Positions 14,437-21,691 of a stretch of DNA of 22,117 nucleotides are shown piece by piece. The first letter of the stretch is position 1. Each line of letters opens with the position of its first letter. The notes beneath the pieces were generated by a model. That model searched no databases and was not told where the DNA came from. It worked only from the letters and a program-made list of their open reading frames with translations. Source of the DNA: CAZMVY01 sp964617875 (GTDB taxonomy: Bacteria > Planctomycetota > Phycisphaerae > UBA1845 > PWPN01); NCBI GenBank assembly GCA_964617875.1, contig CAZUAI010000091.1:1-22117 (forward strand), given 5' to 3'. The position numbers were made by a program, and so were the translations under genes.

Positions 14437-16806
14437 CTAGAAGAACGGCAACCCCACGTAGAAGCTGAAGATCTGCGTCTTGTCCTCGTCGCCCTTCATG
14501 AGCGGAGCCGCGAGGTCGAACTCCATCGGAATGGTCCCGAAGAACGGCAGCGTCAGCCGGACACCCGCGCCGACCGACGCCCGCCACGTCCGGATGCTCA
14601 GGTCGCGCTCCACGGTGCCCATGTCCACGAACGTCACGCCGTGGATGATCTTCTCGTAGATCGGCACAACGTACTCGGCGCCCGTCAGGAACATGAATTC
14701 GCCGCCGATCGGATCGTTGCGCAGGCCGTCGCGCGGCGTGATGCCGCGGAACTTGAACCCGCGGAACGATCCGATGCCGCCGGCATAGAACCGCTCGAAG
14801 ACGGGCGTGTCGCCCATCATGTAGCCGGCGTTGACGCGGGCGCTGAGCACGCTCTTGCGCTCGTACTCGTCCGTGGTCACCGTCCAGTGCTGGACGAACG
14901 TGCTGGTGACCTTCGAGAAGAGGTACTCGGTCCCCATGATGCCCGTCTGCTCCCAGCCGAGCTTGAAACGGTGCCCCTTCGTCGGGCTGAAGACGCTGTC
15001 GGTGGTGTCGTGAATGAGGGCCGGTTCGACGCTGGAGATGTAGCTGCCGCCCTCGGCGTCGCGGATGTCCCTGGCGGAGAGGAACCGTACGTCCTTGACG
15101 TTGATGTACTCGTTGCGGAAGCCGATCGCCCCCGTCCAGCCCTTCAGCGGCCCCGTCTCGAAGCGGTGGTCGAAGCCCCACGTCAGGCCGAACCGCTGCT
15201 CGGTGTACGGCCCGCGGTCCCGCTCGAAGAAGTAGAAGCCCGTGCTCAGCCCGATCGGCTGGTCCAGGAAATACGGTTCGCGGAAGTCGATGCGAAACCG
15301 CCAGATCTCAGTACCCGGCTCGAGCTGAATCCGCGCCGTCTGCCCGGCCCCCCGGAACGATTTGCCCTTGAAGAACTCGGTCGCGCTGCGCGGCCGGTCG
15401 AACAGGTCGAAGTTCGTGTTCTCGAGCATGATGTTGCCGACCAGCCCCGAGTCGCTGCTCACGCCGACGCCCAGGAGGAAGTTGTTCGTCTTGGGGTTTT
15501 CCGTCACGTTCACGACAGCGTCGCGGACGTTCGGCGAGTCCCCGACGGGCGTGATCGTCGCCTCCGTGAAAAGCTGCGTGTCCTTGATCCGCTTCTCGGC
15601 GTCCCGGACCTTCGTGGTGTCGTACAATTCGTCAGGGTAGAAGCGCAGCTCGCGCCGCACGACCTTGTCCTGCGTCTGCGGATTGCCGTGGATCTCGATC
15701 CGGCCCAGCGTGTACTGGTTGCCCTCGTTGATGTCGATCGTGACCACGACCTGCTCGGGTTCGTCGGCAAACACCCGCGAGGGCGTCGCGGTCGTGTAGA
15801 TGTAGCCCTGCCGGCCGTACTCCGTCTCGATCATCTTCTGGTCGTCTTTGAGCTTGAAGGCGTCGAAGTACTGGCCGACGCCGAGCTTCATCTTCGCGAG
15901 GATGGCCTCCGTGGGAATGACCGTGTTGCCGGTGATGCGAAGGTCCTTGACCGTGTAACGGATACCCTCGTTGATCACGAAGACCAGACGCAGATCCTGC
16001 CGGGCCGCGTCGAGAAACTCCTGCCGGTATGACACCTCGGCCTCCAGGAAGCCGTGTTCACGGTGAAACGTCTGGATGTTCTCGGCGTCGCGCTGGGCTT
16101 TCTCGGCGTCAAACTCCCCCGTGCGGAAGATCCAGATGTACGTCTTTGTGCTCACGAGCCGGTCGAGTTCTTTCGGCTTGTACGTCCGGTTGCCCTCGTA
16201 CACGATCTTGCGGACGCGGACCCGCGGCCCCTCCACCACGTTGTAGACCACCCGCTGCTCGTTCTTCAGAAGCTCCTCGTCGACCGTGACCTCGACGTAG
16301 GCATAGCCGCCATCCTTGTACTTCCGCTCGATCTGATCCCGCGTCTGGTTGATCAGGAACCGATCCACCGGGTCGCCGACGGCGAAATCGGCGTCCTTCA
16401 GGAGGTCCTTCGTCGGGAACTTGACGTTGCCCTTGACCTCGATCGACTGGACGACCGGCTTCTCGCGAAGTTCGAGCACGACGACGACCTCGCCGTCGGC
16501 CGCCTGCGGTGTTCCGCGAACGTCAAGGAACCGGCCCGTCCGCAGGAGCTTGCCCACGTCGTCGGACATCTGTTGCCCGGAGTACGGTTGGCCGGCGGCC
16601 GTCCGGATCTGGTTTCGCACATAGCCTTCGTCGATCCGGTCAAGCCCCTGGAGACGGACTTCGCGGATGATCCGCCCGTCGAGCGGTCCCGCAGGGACGC
16701 TCGTTGGCGCCTGCCCCGCGACGGCCGCCGCCAGCAGCATCGCCGTCCACCCGATGTACGCCGCCTGCATCCAGCGGCCCGTGCTACGCCTGCCGGGGTA
16801 GTTCAT
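14437..16806 (-). CDS. bamA: Outer membrane protein assembly factor BamA
   Basis: BamA inserts beta-barrel proteins into the outer membrane. The 789-residue protein has an N-terminal signal peptide (about 1-33, hydrophobic 'AMLLAAAVAGQA'). Five POTRA-like domains follow at about 46-115, 118-193, 197-279, 285-361 and 365-437, then a C-terminal 16-strand-type barrel from about 440. Loop-6 'RGF' is at 682-684 in 'GSFRGFKFRG', and the last residue is Phe ('FYVGLPFF'), as in outer-membrane signals. 'GNRTYKPKEL' and 'ITGNTVIPTEAI' are typical POTRA starts. The ATG at 16806 is preferred over an in-frame ATG at 16842 because of the signal peptide. The common neighbours skp/ompH and lpxD are absent here. 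The gene indicates a diderm envelope. Confidence 0.93.
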   Translation of the reverse strand: MNYPGRRSTGRWMQAAYIGWTAMLLAAAVAGQAPTSVPAGPLDGRIIREVRLQGLDRIDEGYVRNQIRTAAGQPYSGQQMSDDVGKLLRTGRFLDVRGTPQAADGEVVVVLELREKPVVQSIEVKGNVKFPTKDLLKDADFAVGDPVDRFLINQTRDQIERKYKDGGYAYVEVTVDEELLKNEQRVVYNVVEGPRVRVRKIVYEGNRTYKPKELDRLVSTKTYIWIFRTGEFDAEKAQRDAENIQTFHREHGFLEAEVSYRQEFLDAARQDLRLVFVINEGIRYTVKDLRITGNTVIPTEAILAKMKLGVGQYFDAFKLKDDQKMIETEYGRQGYIYTTATPSRVFADEPEQVVVTIDINEGNQYTLGRIEIHGNPQTQDKVVRRELRFYPDELYDTTKVRDAEKRIKDTQLFTEATITPVGDSPNVRDAVVNVTENPKTNNFLLGVGVSSDSGLVGNIMLENTNFDLFDRPRSATEFFKGKSFRGAGQTARIQLEPGTEIWRFRIDFREPYFLDQPIGLSTGFYFFERDRGPYTEQRFGLTWGFDHRFETGPLKGWTGAIGFRNEYINVKDVRFLSARDIRDAEGGSYISSVEPALIHDTTDSVFSPTKGHRFKLGWEQTGIMGTEYLFSKVTSTFVQHWTVTTDEYERKSVLSARVNAGYMMGDTPVFERFYAGGIGSFRGFKFRGITPRDGLRNDPIGGEFMFLTGAEYVVPIYEKIIHGVTFVDMGTVERDLSIRTWRASVGAGVRLTLPFFGTIPMEFDLAAPLMKGDEDKTQIFSFYVGLPFF

Positions 16807-16892
16807 GTGCCGATCCCGCCGCAGGGTGGGTCGCCGACCCACCGGACTGCTATCGCTGTCAAGGTTTTCGCTCTCCGCGCCAAGCGGTCCGT

Positions 16893-16920
16893 ATCATACG
16901 CGGCCAAGGGGGTGGGTCAA
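16893..16920 (-). promoter_or_regulatory. Sigma-70-like promoter for bamA
   Basis: On the minus strand TTGACC (16920-16915) and TATGAT (16898-16893) are 16 bases apart, giving a leader of about 80 bases before the bamA ATG. It lies back to back with the plus-strand promoter at 16938. Confidence 0.55.
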
Positions 16921-16937
16921 GCATCCCCGCCGGGGAG

Positions 16938-16966
16938 TTGACAGGGTCACAGCGTCATGATAGGAT
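16938..16966 (+). promoter_or_regulatory. Sigma-70-like promoter for the 66-residue exported protein
   Basis: A consensus TTGACA (16938-16943) is followed after 17 bases by TAGGAT (16961-16966). The predicted transcript start is about 64 bases before the ATG at 17037. Confidence 0.55.
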
Positions 16967-17036
16967 AGCCCCAGAAGGAGCGGAGGCTGGAGTGGTTTCC
17001 CTGGACCGAGTCGCAAGAGAGAAGAAGGAAGAGAAT

Positions 17037-17237
17037 ATGGCTCGTAGACTGCTTCGAGCGATTGTGGCGGCGGCATTGTCGGTTTCTTCCGGGGCACTGC
17101 TGCTTCAGGAAGGATGCGGGTTCGGCGGCTATAACGATGGCTGCATCGGTCCCGACGGCTACAACTGGTGCATCGCGGGCGGCGGCTGGGGCGAGATTCA
17201 TACGCCGTCCGTGCAGTCTTGGGACTTCTCGGAGTAG
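17037..17237 (+). CDS. Small Gly/Cys-rich exported protein or lipoprotein, unknown function
   Basis: I do not recognise this 66-residue protein. Residues 1-26 look like a signal peptide, with two arginines and then a hydrophobic stretch 'AIVAAALSVSSGALLLQ'. 'LLQEGC' ahead of C27 could be a relaxed lipobox, which would make it a lipoprotein. The mature part has about 40 residues, rich in Gly, Asn, Tyr and Trp, with cysteines at 36 and 45. The start is supported by AAGGA eight bases upstream and a strong promoter. The gene lies between bamA (divergent) and another lipoprotein gene, so an envelope role is plausible. That is inference. Confidence 0.6.
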   Translation: MARRLLRAIVAAALSVSSGALLLQEGCGFGGYNDGCIGPDGYNWCIAGGGWGEIHTPSVQSWDFSE

Positions 17238-17271
17238 TCGGCACAGCCTGGATGGGATTGGCGTCGGCGAA

Positions 17272-17293
17272 GCCGCCCCGGCGTCCGGGCGGC
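17272..17293 (+). terminator. Possible terminator hairpin after the 66-residue gene
   Basis: GCCGCCC and GGGCGGC form a 7-bp GC stem with an eight-base loop, 35 bases after the stop. A T-rich stretch comes only about 17 bases later, so the support is weak. Confidence 0.3.
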
Positions 17294-17336
17294 ACGGCGT
17301 CTGTTCAGGGTTTGTCGGTTTTGCCAGAACAGCCTA

Positions 17337-17364
17337 TTGACACGGGCCACTACCCGTGTAAATT
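17337..17364 (+). promoter_or_regulatory. Promoter with internal dyad for the 334-residue lipoprotein
   Basis: TTGACA (17337-17342) and TAAATT (17359-17364) are 16 bases apart. The perfect inverted repeat ACACGGG-CCACTA-CCCGTGT (17340-17359) starts inside the -35 and ends on the first base of the -10. This is where a repressor would block polymerase. The GTG start lies about 100 bases downstream. Confidence 0.5.
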
Positions 17365-17465
17365 AGGCGGCACGCGAGGGACCCTGTTCCAAGCGTGGAC
17401 GGGGCCTGACGCTGAGAATCCTGCCTACTGTCGGTCCCCCGTGACCCAGTGTAAGGAGGCCTAAC

Positions 17466-18470
17466 GTGCGGTGTTCCCAGGGCAACAAGACTCGCGGGCG
17501 TAGCGTATCCATCCATCTGGCCGCGGCCGGCGCCATCGTTGTAATTGCCGCTCTGACAACTGGTTGCGGTCAGCCACTGGAAGGTGGCTACGCCAACCAG
17601 GGCAAGCTGCAACTGCAGTTCTTCTCTCCGGCCGGTGCTTCGGTAACCGTGAAGGCCTGTACCACGCGCACCCATCTGGTCGGCACCTACCCGCCCGACG
17701 GCGAACGCCTCGAGCGGACGCCCGAGCAATACTGCGTCTTCAACCTCTGTCCGGGCACGTACGAGTTCAAGTATGTCGCCGCCGAGGGACTCGAAGGCGT
17801 TTCTGTCTACGGCGAACTTGAGGTCCACTCGCCCTGCCATTCCTATGCCCGCAAGCACATGCGCCGGGCGTTCGTGCCGATCAGCCTCCCGTCGTCCGCC
17901 TTCAAGAAGGCCAATCCGGCCGGCAACGAGATCTACCCCTACCGGGGCGAGCGGACGCGCGTCGCGATCGACGAAACAGACCTGATGCGGCTTCGCCAGG
18001 GCGATGTGATCGAGAAGGTGTTCGTCGTCGCCGACATGGAGAAGGCCTACGAGGTCGCCACGAAGACCCGCCAGGACCTCATCGTGCTCGACCGTAAGCT
18101 CGAGTACGCCGAGCTGCGGTTCAAGAACGCCTATGCCGATTTCCGCCTGGCTGCCGACGACCCGGTGGCCCGGTTCTTCGGTGCCGACCGCGAGTTCATC
18201 CAGTGGGAAAAGGAACGGCTGGAGCTGCAGCAGAAGATCGAGAACGCAAGGGCGAAGCTGAAACGGGCCGAGGCCCTCCTGAAGGGCGATCACGTGATCA
18301 TCCGCAAGGATATGCTCGTCGTCGCCACGGAAGAGGTCGTGCGGCCCTACAAGGACGTGGTTGATGCCGCCGACGAACTCGGCGAGGTCCTCCTCGTCAT
18401 GCGTCTCGGAGGCCGCCACATGCACTGGGGCGAGCCGCCCCCGGAACTGGCGTCCGCTTCCGGGCAGTGA
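17466..18470 (+). CDS. Putative lipoprotein of unknown function with C-terminal helical region
   Basis: A 334-residue protein that I do not recognise. The N terminus is basic, then hydrophobic, and ends in the lipobox 'LTTGC', so C34 would be lipidated after signal peptidase II cleavage. Residues about 40-150 look beta-rich with several cysteines (for example 'VKACTT' and 'EQYCVFNLCPGTYEF'), possibly a small beta-sandwich. Residues about 190-275 are charged and helical, with heptad-like 'QWEKERLELQQKIENARAKL', a likely coiled coil. The GTG start has a full AAGGAGG six bases upstream. It has its own promoter and no clear terminator before the leu leader. It could be an envelope structural protein (inference). 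Confidence 0.75.
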   Translation: MRCSQGNKTRGRSVSIHLAAAGAIVVIAALTTGCGQPLEGGYANQGKLQLQFFSPAGASVTVKACTTRTHLVGTYPPDGERLERTPEQYCVFNLCPGTYEFKYVAAEGLEGVSVYGELEVHSPCHSYARKHMRRAFVPISLPSSAFKKANPAGNEIYPYRGERTRVAIDETDLMRLRQGDVIEKVFVVADMEKAYEVATKTRQDLIVLDRKLEYAELRFKNAYADFRLAADDPVARFFGADREFIQWEKERLELQQKIENARAKLKRAEALLKGDHVIIRKDMLVVATEEVVRPYKDVVDAADELGEVLLVMRLGGRHMHWGEPPPELASASGQ

Positions 18471-18563
18471 CGCCGCGGAACCCGTTGGAGGCGTATGCGG
18501 ACGCACCGGCCGTGCAATCAAGGAGCCGCGGCCTTGTTTCCGCGACGATCGCAACCCCGGGTG

Positions 18564-18592
18564 TTGACAACCGGCCGGATGACCGATATAAG
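18564..18592 (+). promoter_or_regulatory. Consensus promoter of the leuA leader transcript
   Basis: A perfect TTGACA (18564-18569) is followed after 17 bases by TATAAG (18587-18592). This is the best promoter match in the window. The transcript would start near 18599, giving a leader of about 240 bases before leuA. Confidence 0.7.
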
Positions 18593-18601
18593 AGGTTGGT
18601 C

Positions 18602-18730
18602 ATGAGAACGGTGAACGCCACAGATCCGGTCGTCGAATCAGCGGCCGTTGCTATGCGCGTACCGTCTCTGCTCTTGCCGTTGCTGGTCCCGGGCTTGCTT
18701 AGCACCCGCGTGGGGCCTCCGAACGGCTAG
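18602..18730 (+). CDS. Leucine-rich leader peptide of the leuA attenuator
   Basis: This is a 42-codon ORF between the promoter and the terminator upstream of leuA. From the second ATG at 18653 it would be a 25-residue peptide, close to the size of known amino-acid leader peptides. Its core 'SLLLPLLVPGLLS' has seven leucines in eleven positions (18668-18700), encoded by CTG, CTC, TTG, TTG, CTG, TTG and CTT, plus one valine. The stop is TAG at 18728-18730. As in enterobacterial leuL, leucine-codon stalling would report charged tRNA-Leu. The ATG at 18602 would be almost leaderless, because AGAGG at 18591-18595 lies at the promoter; the ATG at 18653 has no clear ribosome site. The start is therefore open, but the Leu codons and stop are shared by both forms. 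Confidence 0.65.
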   Translation: MRTVNATDPVVESAAVAMRVPSLLLPLLVPGLLSTRVGPPNG

Positions 18731-18787
18731 ACCGGATGAAACAGCCGAATTCGGAAAGCCCTACGCGACGTCGCGTAGGGCTTTTTT
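18685..18787 (+). promoter_or_regulatory. Leucine transcription attenuator (alternative RNA structures)
   Basis: Four segments show the classic attenuator logic. Segment 1, GGTCCC (18685-18690), lies among the Leu codons and can pair with GGGGCC (18712-18717). Segment 2, CGCGTGGGGC (18707-18716), pairs over 10 bp (one G-U) with segment 3, GCCCTACGCG (18758-18767), as antiterminator. Segment 3 also pairs with segment 4, CGCGTAGGGC (18772-18781), as terminator. A ribosome stalled on Leu codons would cover segment 1 and free segment 2. A ribosome at the stop (18728) would cover segment 2 and let the terminator form. The pairings are seen in the sequence; the mechanism is inferred from known leu and trp attenuators. 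Confidence 0.7.
18755..18787 (+). terminator. Intrinsic terminator (attenuator) before leuA
   Basis: AAAGCCCTACGCGA (18755-18768) and TCGCGTAGGGCTTT (18771-18784) are perfectly complementary, giving a long stem with a tight loop. A run of six T follows (18782-18787). It is the strongest intrinsic terminator in the window and sits 55 bases before the leuA start instead of after a gene. Confidence 0.9.
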
Positions 18788-18790
18788 GTT

Positions 18791-18818
18791 GGCACCGTCC
18801 GGTTATCCTGGCGGTGCC
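18791..18818 (+). promoter_or_regulatory. Second hairpin between the attenuator and the leuA ribosome site
   Basis: GGCACCG (18791-18797) and CGGTGCC (18812-18818) form a 7-bp stem, seven bases before the leuA Shine-Dalgarno GGAAGGAG (18826-18833). It has no T-tract, and its role is unknown. Confidence 0.35.
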
Positions 18819-18842
18819 GGGGTCCGGAAGGAGATCCTTGCC

Positions 18843-20435
18843 GTGAACGAGACACAGAGTCCATCGCAGGTACTGGACATGGTCCGCATCTTTGACACCA
18901 CCCTGCGCGACGGCGAGCAGTCGCCGGGGGCGTCGCTGAACCGCGCCGAGAAGCTCGAGATCGCCCGGCAGCTCGAACGCCTCAACGTGGACATCATCGA
19001 AGCGGGATTCCCCATCACGTCGCCGGACGATTTCGAGGCGGTCCACGCGATCGCCGGAGAGATCGGCGGCTGCACGATCGCCGGGCTTGCGCGGTGCGTG
19101 GACAAGGACATCACACGCGCGGCCGAGGCCGTCCGGAACGCGAAGATGCCCCGCATCCACGTCTTCTGCGCGACGTCGAAGATTCACCGCGAGCACAAGC
19201 TCAAGCGCGCGCAGGAGGAGATCCTCAAACTGAGCGTGGACGGTGTGAAACTGGCGAAGAGCTTCGTGCAGGACGTGGAGTTCTCGCCGGAGGACGCCTC
19301 GCGGACGGAGCCGCCGTTCCTCGCCGAGGTCGTCGAGGCCGTCATCGCCGCCGGGGCGACAACGGTGAACATCCCCGATACGGTCGGCTATGCCACCCCG
19401 TACGAGTTCGGCGAGCTGATCCGCTACCTGTACGCGCACGTGAAGAACATCCGCGACGCCGTGATCAGCGTACACTGCCACAACGACCTTGGCCTGGCGG
19501 TGGCGAACTCGCTGGCGGCGGTGCGGGCCGGCGCACGGCAGATCGAGTGTACGGTCAACGGCCTCGGCGAGCGGGCCGGCAACTGCAGCCTCGAAGAGGT
19601 CGTCATGGCCCTGAAAACGCGGCAGGACGTGTACAAGTGCCAGACGCGGATCAACACCAAGCGGATCTACCCGATCTCGCGGCTGGTCAGCGCCCGCACC
19701 GGAATCCACGTGCAGCGGAACAAGGCGATCGTCGGCGAGAACGCCTTCGCGCACGAGGCGGGCATTCACCAGCACGGGATGCTGGCGCACCGCTCAACGT
19801 ACGAGATCATGAACCCCGAGGATGTCGGCATCTCCGGGACCAGGCTGGTGCTCGGCAAGCACTCGGGCCGGCACGCCTTGCAGGACCGGCTGGAGCAACT
19901 GGGCCACCGTCTCACCGAGCCGGAGCTGGATGCGGCGTTCGACCGCTTCAAGGCGCTGGCCGACAAGAAGAAAGAGATCTTCGACGCGGACCTGGACGCG
20001 ATCGTCGAGGGCCTGTCGGCCGAGAAGGACGTGCCGCAGCTCTGGGAGCTGGCGAACCTGCAGACGTCGGCGGGCACGAAGATGATCCCGACGGCGACGG
20101 TCCGTCTGCGCAACACGCAGACCGGCGAAGAAGTGCAGGACGCGGCGACGGGCGACGGCCCCATCGACGCAGCGTTCGAGTGCATCCAGCGCCTGACGGG
20201 CCTCCAGGCCACGCTGAAGGACTACGAGCTGCGCGCGCTGACCGGCGGCCGCGACGCCCAGGGGGAGGTACACCTGGAAATCCTGACAAACGATGAACGT
20301 TATCGCGGCCGCGGGCTCTCGACGGACGTCATCGAGGCCAGCGCGCTGGCGTTCCTGCATGCGGTCAACCGGGCCATCGCCGACAAAGGCCGGGGCCGTC
20401 CGTGCGAATCGAACGGCAACGGCGGAGCCGCCTGA
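18843..20435 (+). CDS. leuA: 2-isopropylmalate synthase
   Basis: LeuA condenses acetyl-CoA with 2-oxoisovalerate, the first committed step of leucine synthesis. The 530-residue protein has the HMGL-like TIM barrel with 'FDTTLRDGEQSPGASL' (about 17-32, the metal/substrate loop), 'SVHCHNDLGLAVANS' with metal ligands H211 and H213, and 'CTVNGLGERAGNCSLEEVV'. 'HEAGIHQHGML' is in the linker region. The C-terminal LeuA dimer/regulatory domain ('GTKMIPTATVRL' to 'RGRGLSTDVIEASALAFL') binds leucine in relatives, so feedback inhibition is expected. GTG at 18843 is chosen because GGAAGGAG lies nine bases upstream; an in-frame ATG at 18879 is less likely. Transcription appears controlled by the upstream attenuator. 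The leuCDB genes are not in the window. Confidence 0.95.
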   Translation: MNETQSPSQVLDMVRIFDTTLRDGEQSPGASLNRAEKLEIARQLERLNVDIIEAGFPITSPDDFEAVHAIAGEIGGCTIAGLARCVDKDITRAAEAVRNAKMPRIHVFCATSKIHREHKLKRAQEEILKLSVDGVKLAKSFVQDVEFSPEDASRTEPPFLAEVVEAVIAAGATTVNIPDTVGYATPYEFGELIRYLYAHVKNIRDAVISVHCHNDLGLAVANSLAAVRAGARQIECTVNGLGERAGNCSLEEVVMALKTRQDVYKCQTRINTKRIYPISRLVSARTGIHVQRNKAIVGENAFAHEAGIHQHGMLAHRSTYEIMNPEDVGISGTRLVLGKHSGRHALQDRLEQLGHRLTEPELDAAFDRFKALADKKKEIFDADLDAIVEGLSAEKDVPQLWELANLQTSAGTKMIPTATVRLRNTQTGEEVQDAATGDGPIDAAFECIQRLTGLQATLKDYELRALTGGRDAQGEVHLEILTNDERYRGRGLSTDVIEASALAFLHAVNRAIADKGRGRPCESNGNGGAA

Positions 20436-21667
20436 TGGAACACCCGATCACGGAATCTCGACGCCGCGGCAGCTTGTGGTGCAGCCATCCTGGCGGGCAG
20501 CATTCGCACAGGCCGGGTGCCCGCACCACAACCGAAGCCCTCGCTCGCGCCTCGGGTTCTCTTCGGCTGCATGCCTGTGCCCTGCCGGGGCATGTGCTCG
20601 CGCCGGCGCTGCTGTGGCTGTGCGTCTCCGGTGCGTGGGCGGCCGAGCCGGCAACGACGACGGTTTCCCGATCGGCGTCTACACGGCCGGCGGCCTGGCG
20701 CGGCATCCATCTGCTCTTCCGCGGGGCGGAGGAGATGCCCCTCCTCGAGCGGGCGATTGCAGAATCACTCGCGCCCATGGGTGTCAACGTCGTCGTGTTC
20801 GAGATCAACTATGGGTACCGGTTCCGATCGCACCCGGAGCTTTGTTCGGTCGGTGCCCTGAGCAGGGACGACGTGCAACGCCTGGTGAGCGTGTGTCGCC
20901 GCCACGGCATCCGGCTGATCCCGCAGTTCAACTGCCTCGGCCACCAGTCGTGGTCCAAGTCCACGCTCCCGCTGCTGGCGAAATACCCCGAACTCGATGA
21001 GACGCCGCAGACGCCGTCCGACAACAGGCACATCTACTGCCGGAGCTGGTGCCCGCTGCACCCGCGTGTAAACGAGATCGTCTTTGCGCTGATGGATGAG
21101 CTGATCGACGCATTTGAGGCCGATGCCTTCCACGTCGGCATGGACGAGGTGTTCCTGATCGCCAGCGACCAGTGCCCGCGTTGCAAAGGCAAGGATCCGG
21201 CAAGGCTCTTTGCCGGCGCCGTCAACGACTACCACCGCAGGCTCGTCGGCGAGAGAAAACTGACGATGCTGATGTGGGGTGATCGGCTGATCGACGGCAA
21301 AGTGATGAAATACGGCGAATGGGAGTCGAGCGTCAACGGCACGGCCCCGGCGATCGATTTCATCCCCAAAGACATCATCATCTGCGACTGGCACTACGAG
21401 GTCCGCGACGACTACCCATCCGTCCGCTACTTCCAGGATAAGGGCTTTCGCGTCTGGCCGTCGAGCTGGCACAACCCGAAGGCGGCCGAGGCCCTGATGG
21501 CCTGCGCGAAGCGGAACGCCACGGAACGCATGATCGGCCACCTCTGCACGACATGGCTCCCCGCCGGCGACGTCGCGGCCGCGCTGCTGAACGAGGGCGA
21601 CCCGGCCACGTTCCATCCCAAGACGGCGGAACTCGCGGCGACGATCCGGAAGGCGTTCGCCCGTTAG
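20435..21667 (+). CDS. Secreted GH20-like beta-N-acetylhexosaminidase family protein
   Basis: This resembles GH20 family catalytic domains, which remove terminal N-acetylhexosamines by substrate-assisted catalysis. The paired Asp-Glu of the family is D237-E238 in 'FHVGMDEVF'; E238 would be the acid/base and D237 would position the substrate acetamido group. 'CPRCKGKD' follows. 'LIPQFNCLGHQSW' and 'MLMWGDRL' lie on neighbouring strands. A signal peptide 'LAPALLWLCVSGAWA' precedes 'AEPA', but it starts about 56 residues into the frame. The ATG at 20435 overlaps the leuA stop (TGATG) and has GGAG upstream. The intervening segment is largely a structured repeat, so GTG at 20594 (357 residues) may be the true start. 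Family is fairly sure, start is not. Confidence 0.72.
   Translation: MEHPITESRRRGSLWCSHPGGQHSHRPGARTTTEALARASGSLRLHACALPGHVLAPALLWLCVSGAWAAEPATTTVSRSASTRPAAWRGIHLLFRGAEEMPLLERAIAESLAPMGVNVVVFEINYGYRFRSHPELCSVGALSRDDVQRLVSVCRRHGIRLIPQFNCLGHQSWSKSTLPLLAKYPELDETPQTPSDNRHIYCRSWCPLHPRVNEIVFALMDELIDAFEADAFHVGMDEVFLIASDQCPRCKGKDPARLFAGAVNDYHRRLVGERKLTMLMWGDRLIDGKVMKYGEWESSVNGTAPAIDFIPKDIIICDWHYEVRDDYPSVRYFQDKGFRVWPSSWHNPKAAEALMACAKRNATERMIGHLCTTWLPAGDVAAALLNEGDPATFHPKTAELAATIRKAFAR
20474..20581. repeat. Structured repeat element at the leuA-GH20 junction, copy 2 of a dispersed repeat
   Basis: Several interleaved perfect inverted repeats are packed here: TTGTGGTGC (20474-20482) with GCACCACAA (20523-20531), TGCAGCC (20480-20486) with GGCTGCA (20565-20571), and GCACAGGC (20506-20513) with GCCTGTGC (20573-20580). 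The core GCCCTCGCTCGCGCCTCGGG (20537-20556) looks like REP-type repeats common in planctomycete intergenic DNA; this is from general familiarity and was not searched. The left half shares ordered blocks with 14319-14361. Such structure is unusual inside a gene. Confidence 0.5.
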
Positions 21668-21691
21668 TTCGTTGTTCCGCTCGCTCTCGTC

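Noticed and set aside
14320..16032. 570-codon plus-strand open frame
   Set aside because: It is the complement of bamA, with no domain. BamA POTRA and barrel features are clear on the other strand.
17168..17464. 98-codon plus-strand frame overlapping the 66-residue gene
   Set aside because: It has no ribosome site, runs through the next promoter and dyad, and overlaps a better-supported gene in another frame.
18471..18563. Possible terminator for the 334-residue lipoprotein gene
   Set aside because: Only a distant 7-bp pairing (CGCGGAA near 18474 with TTCCGCG near 18538) was seen, with no T-tract.
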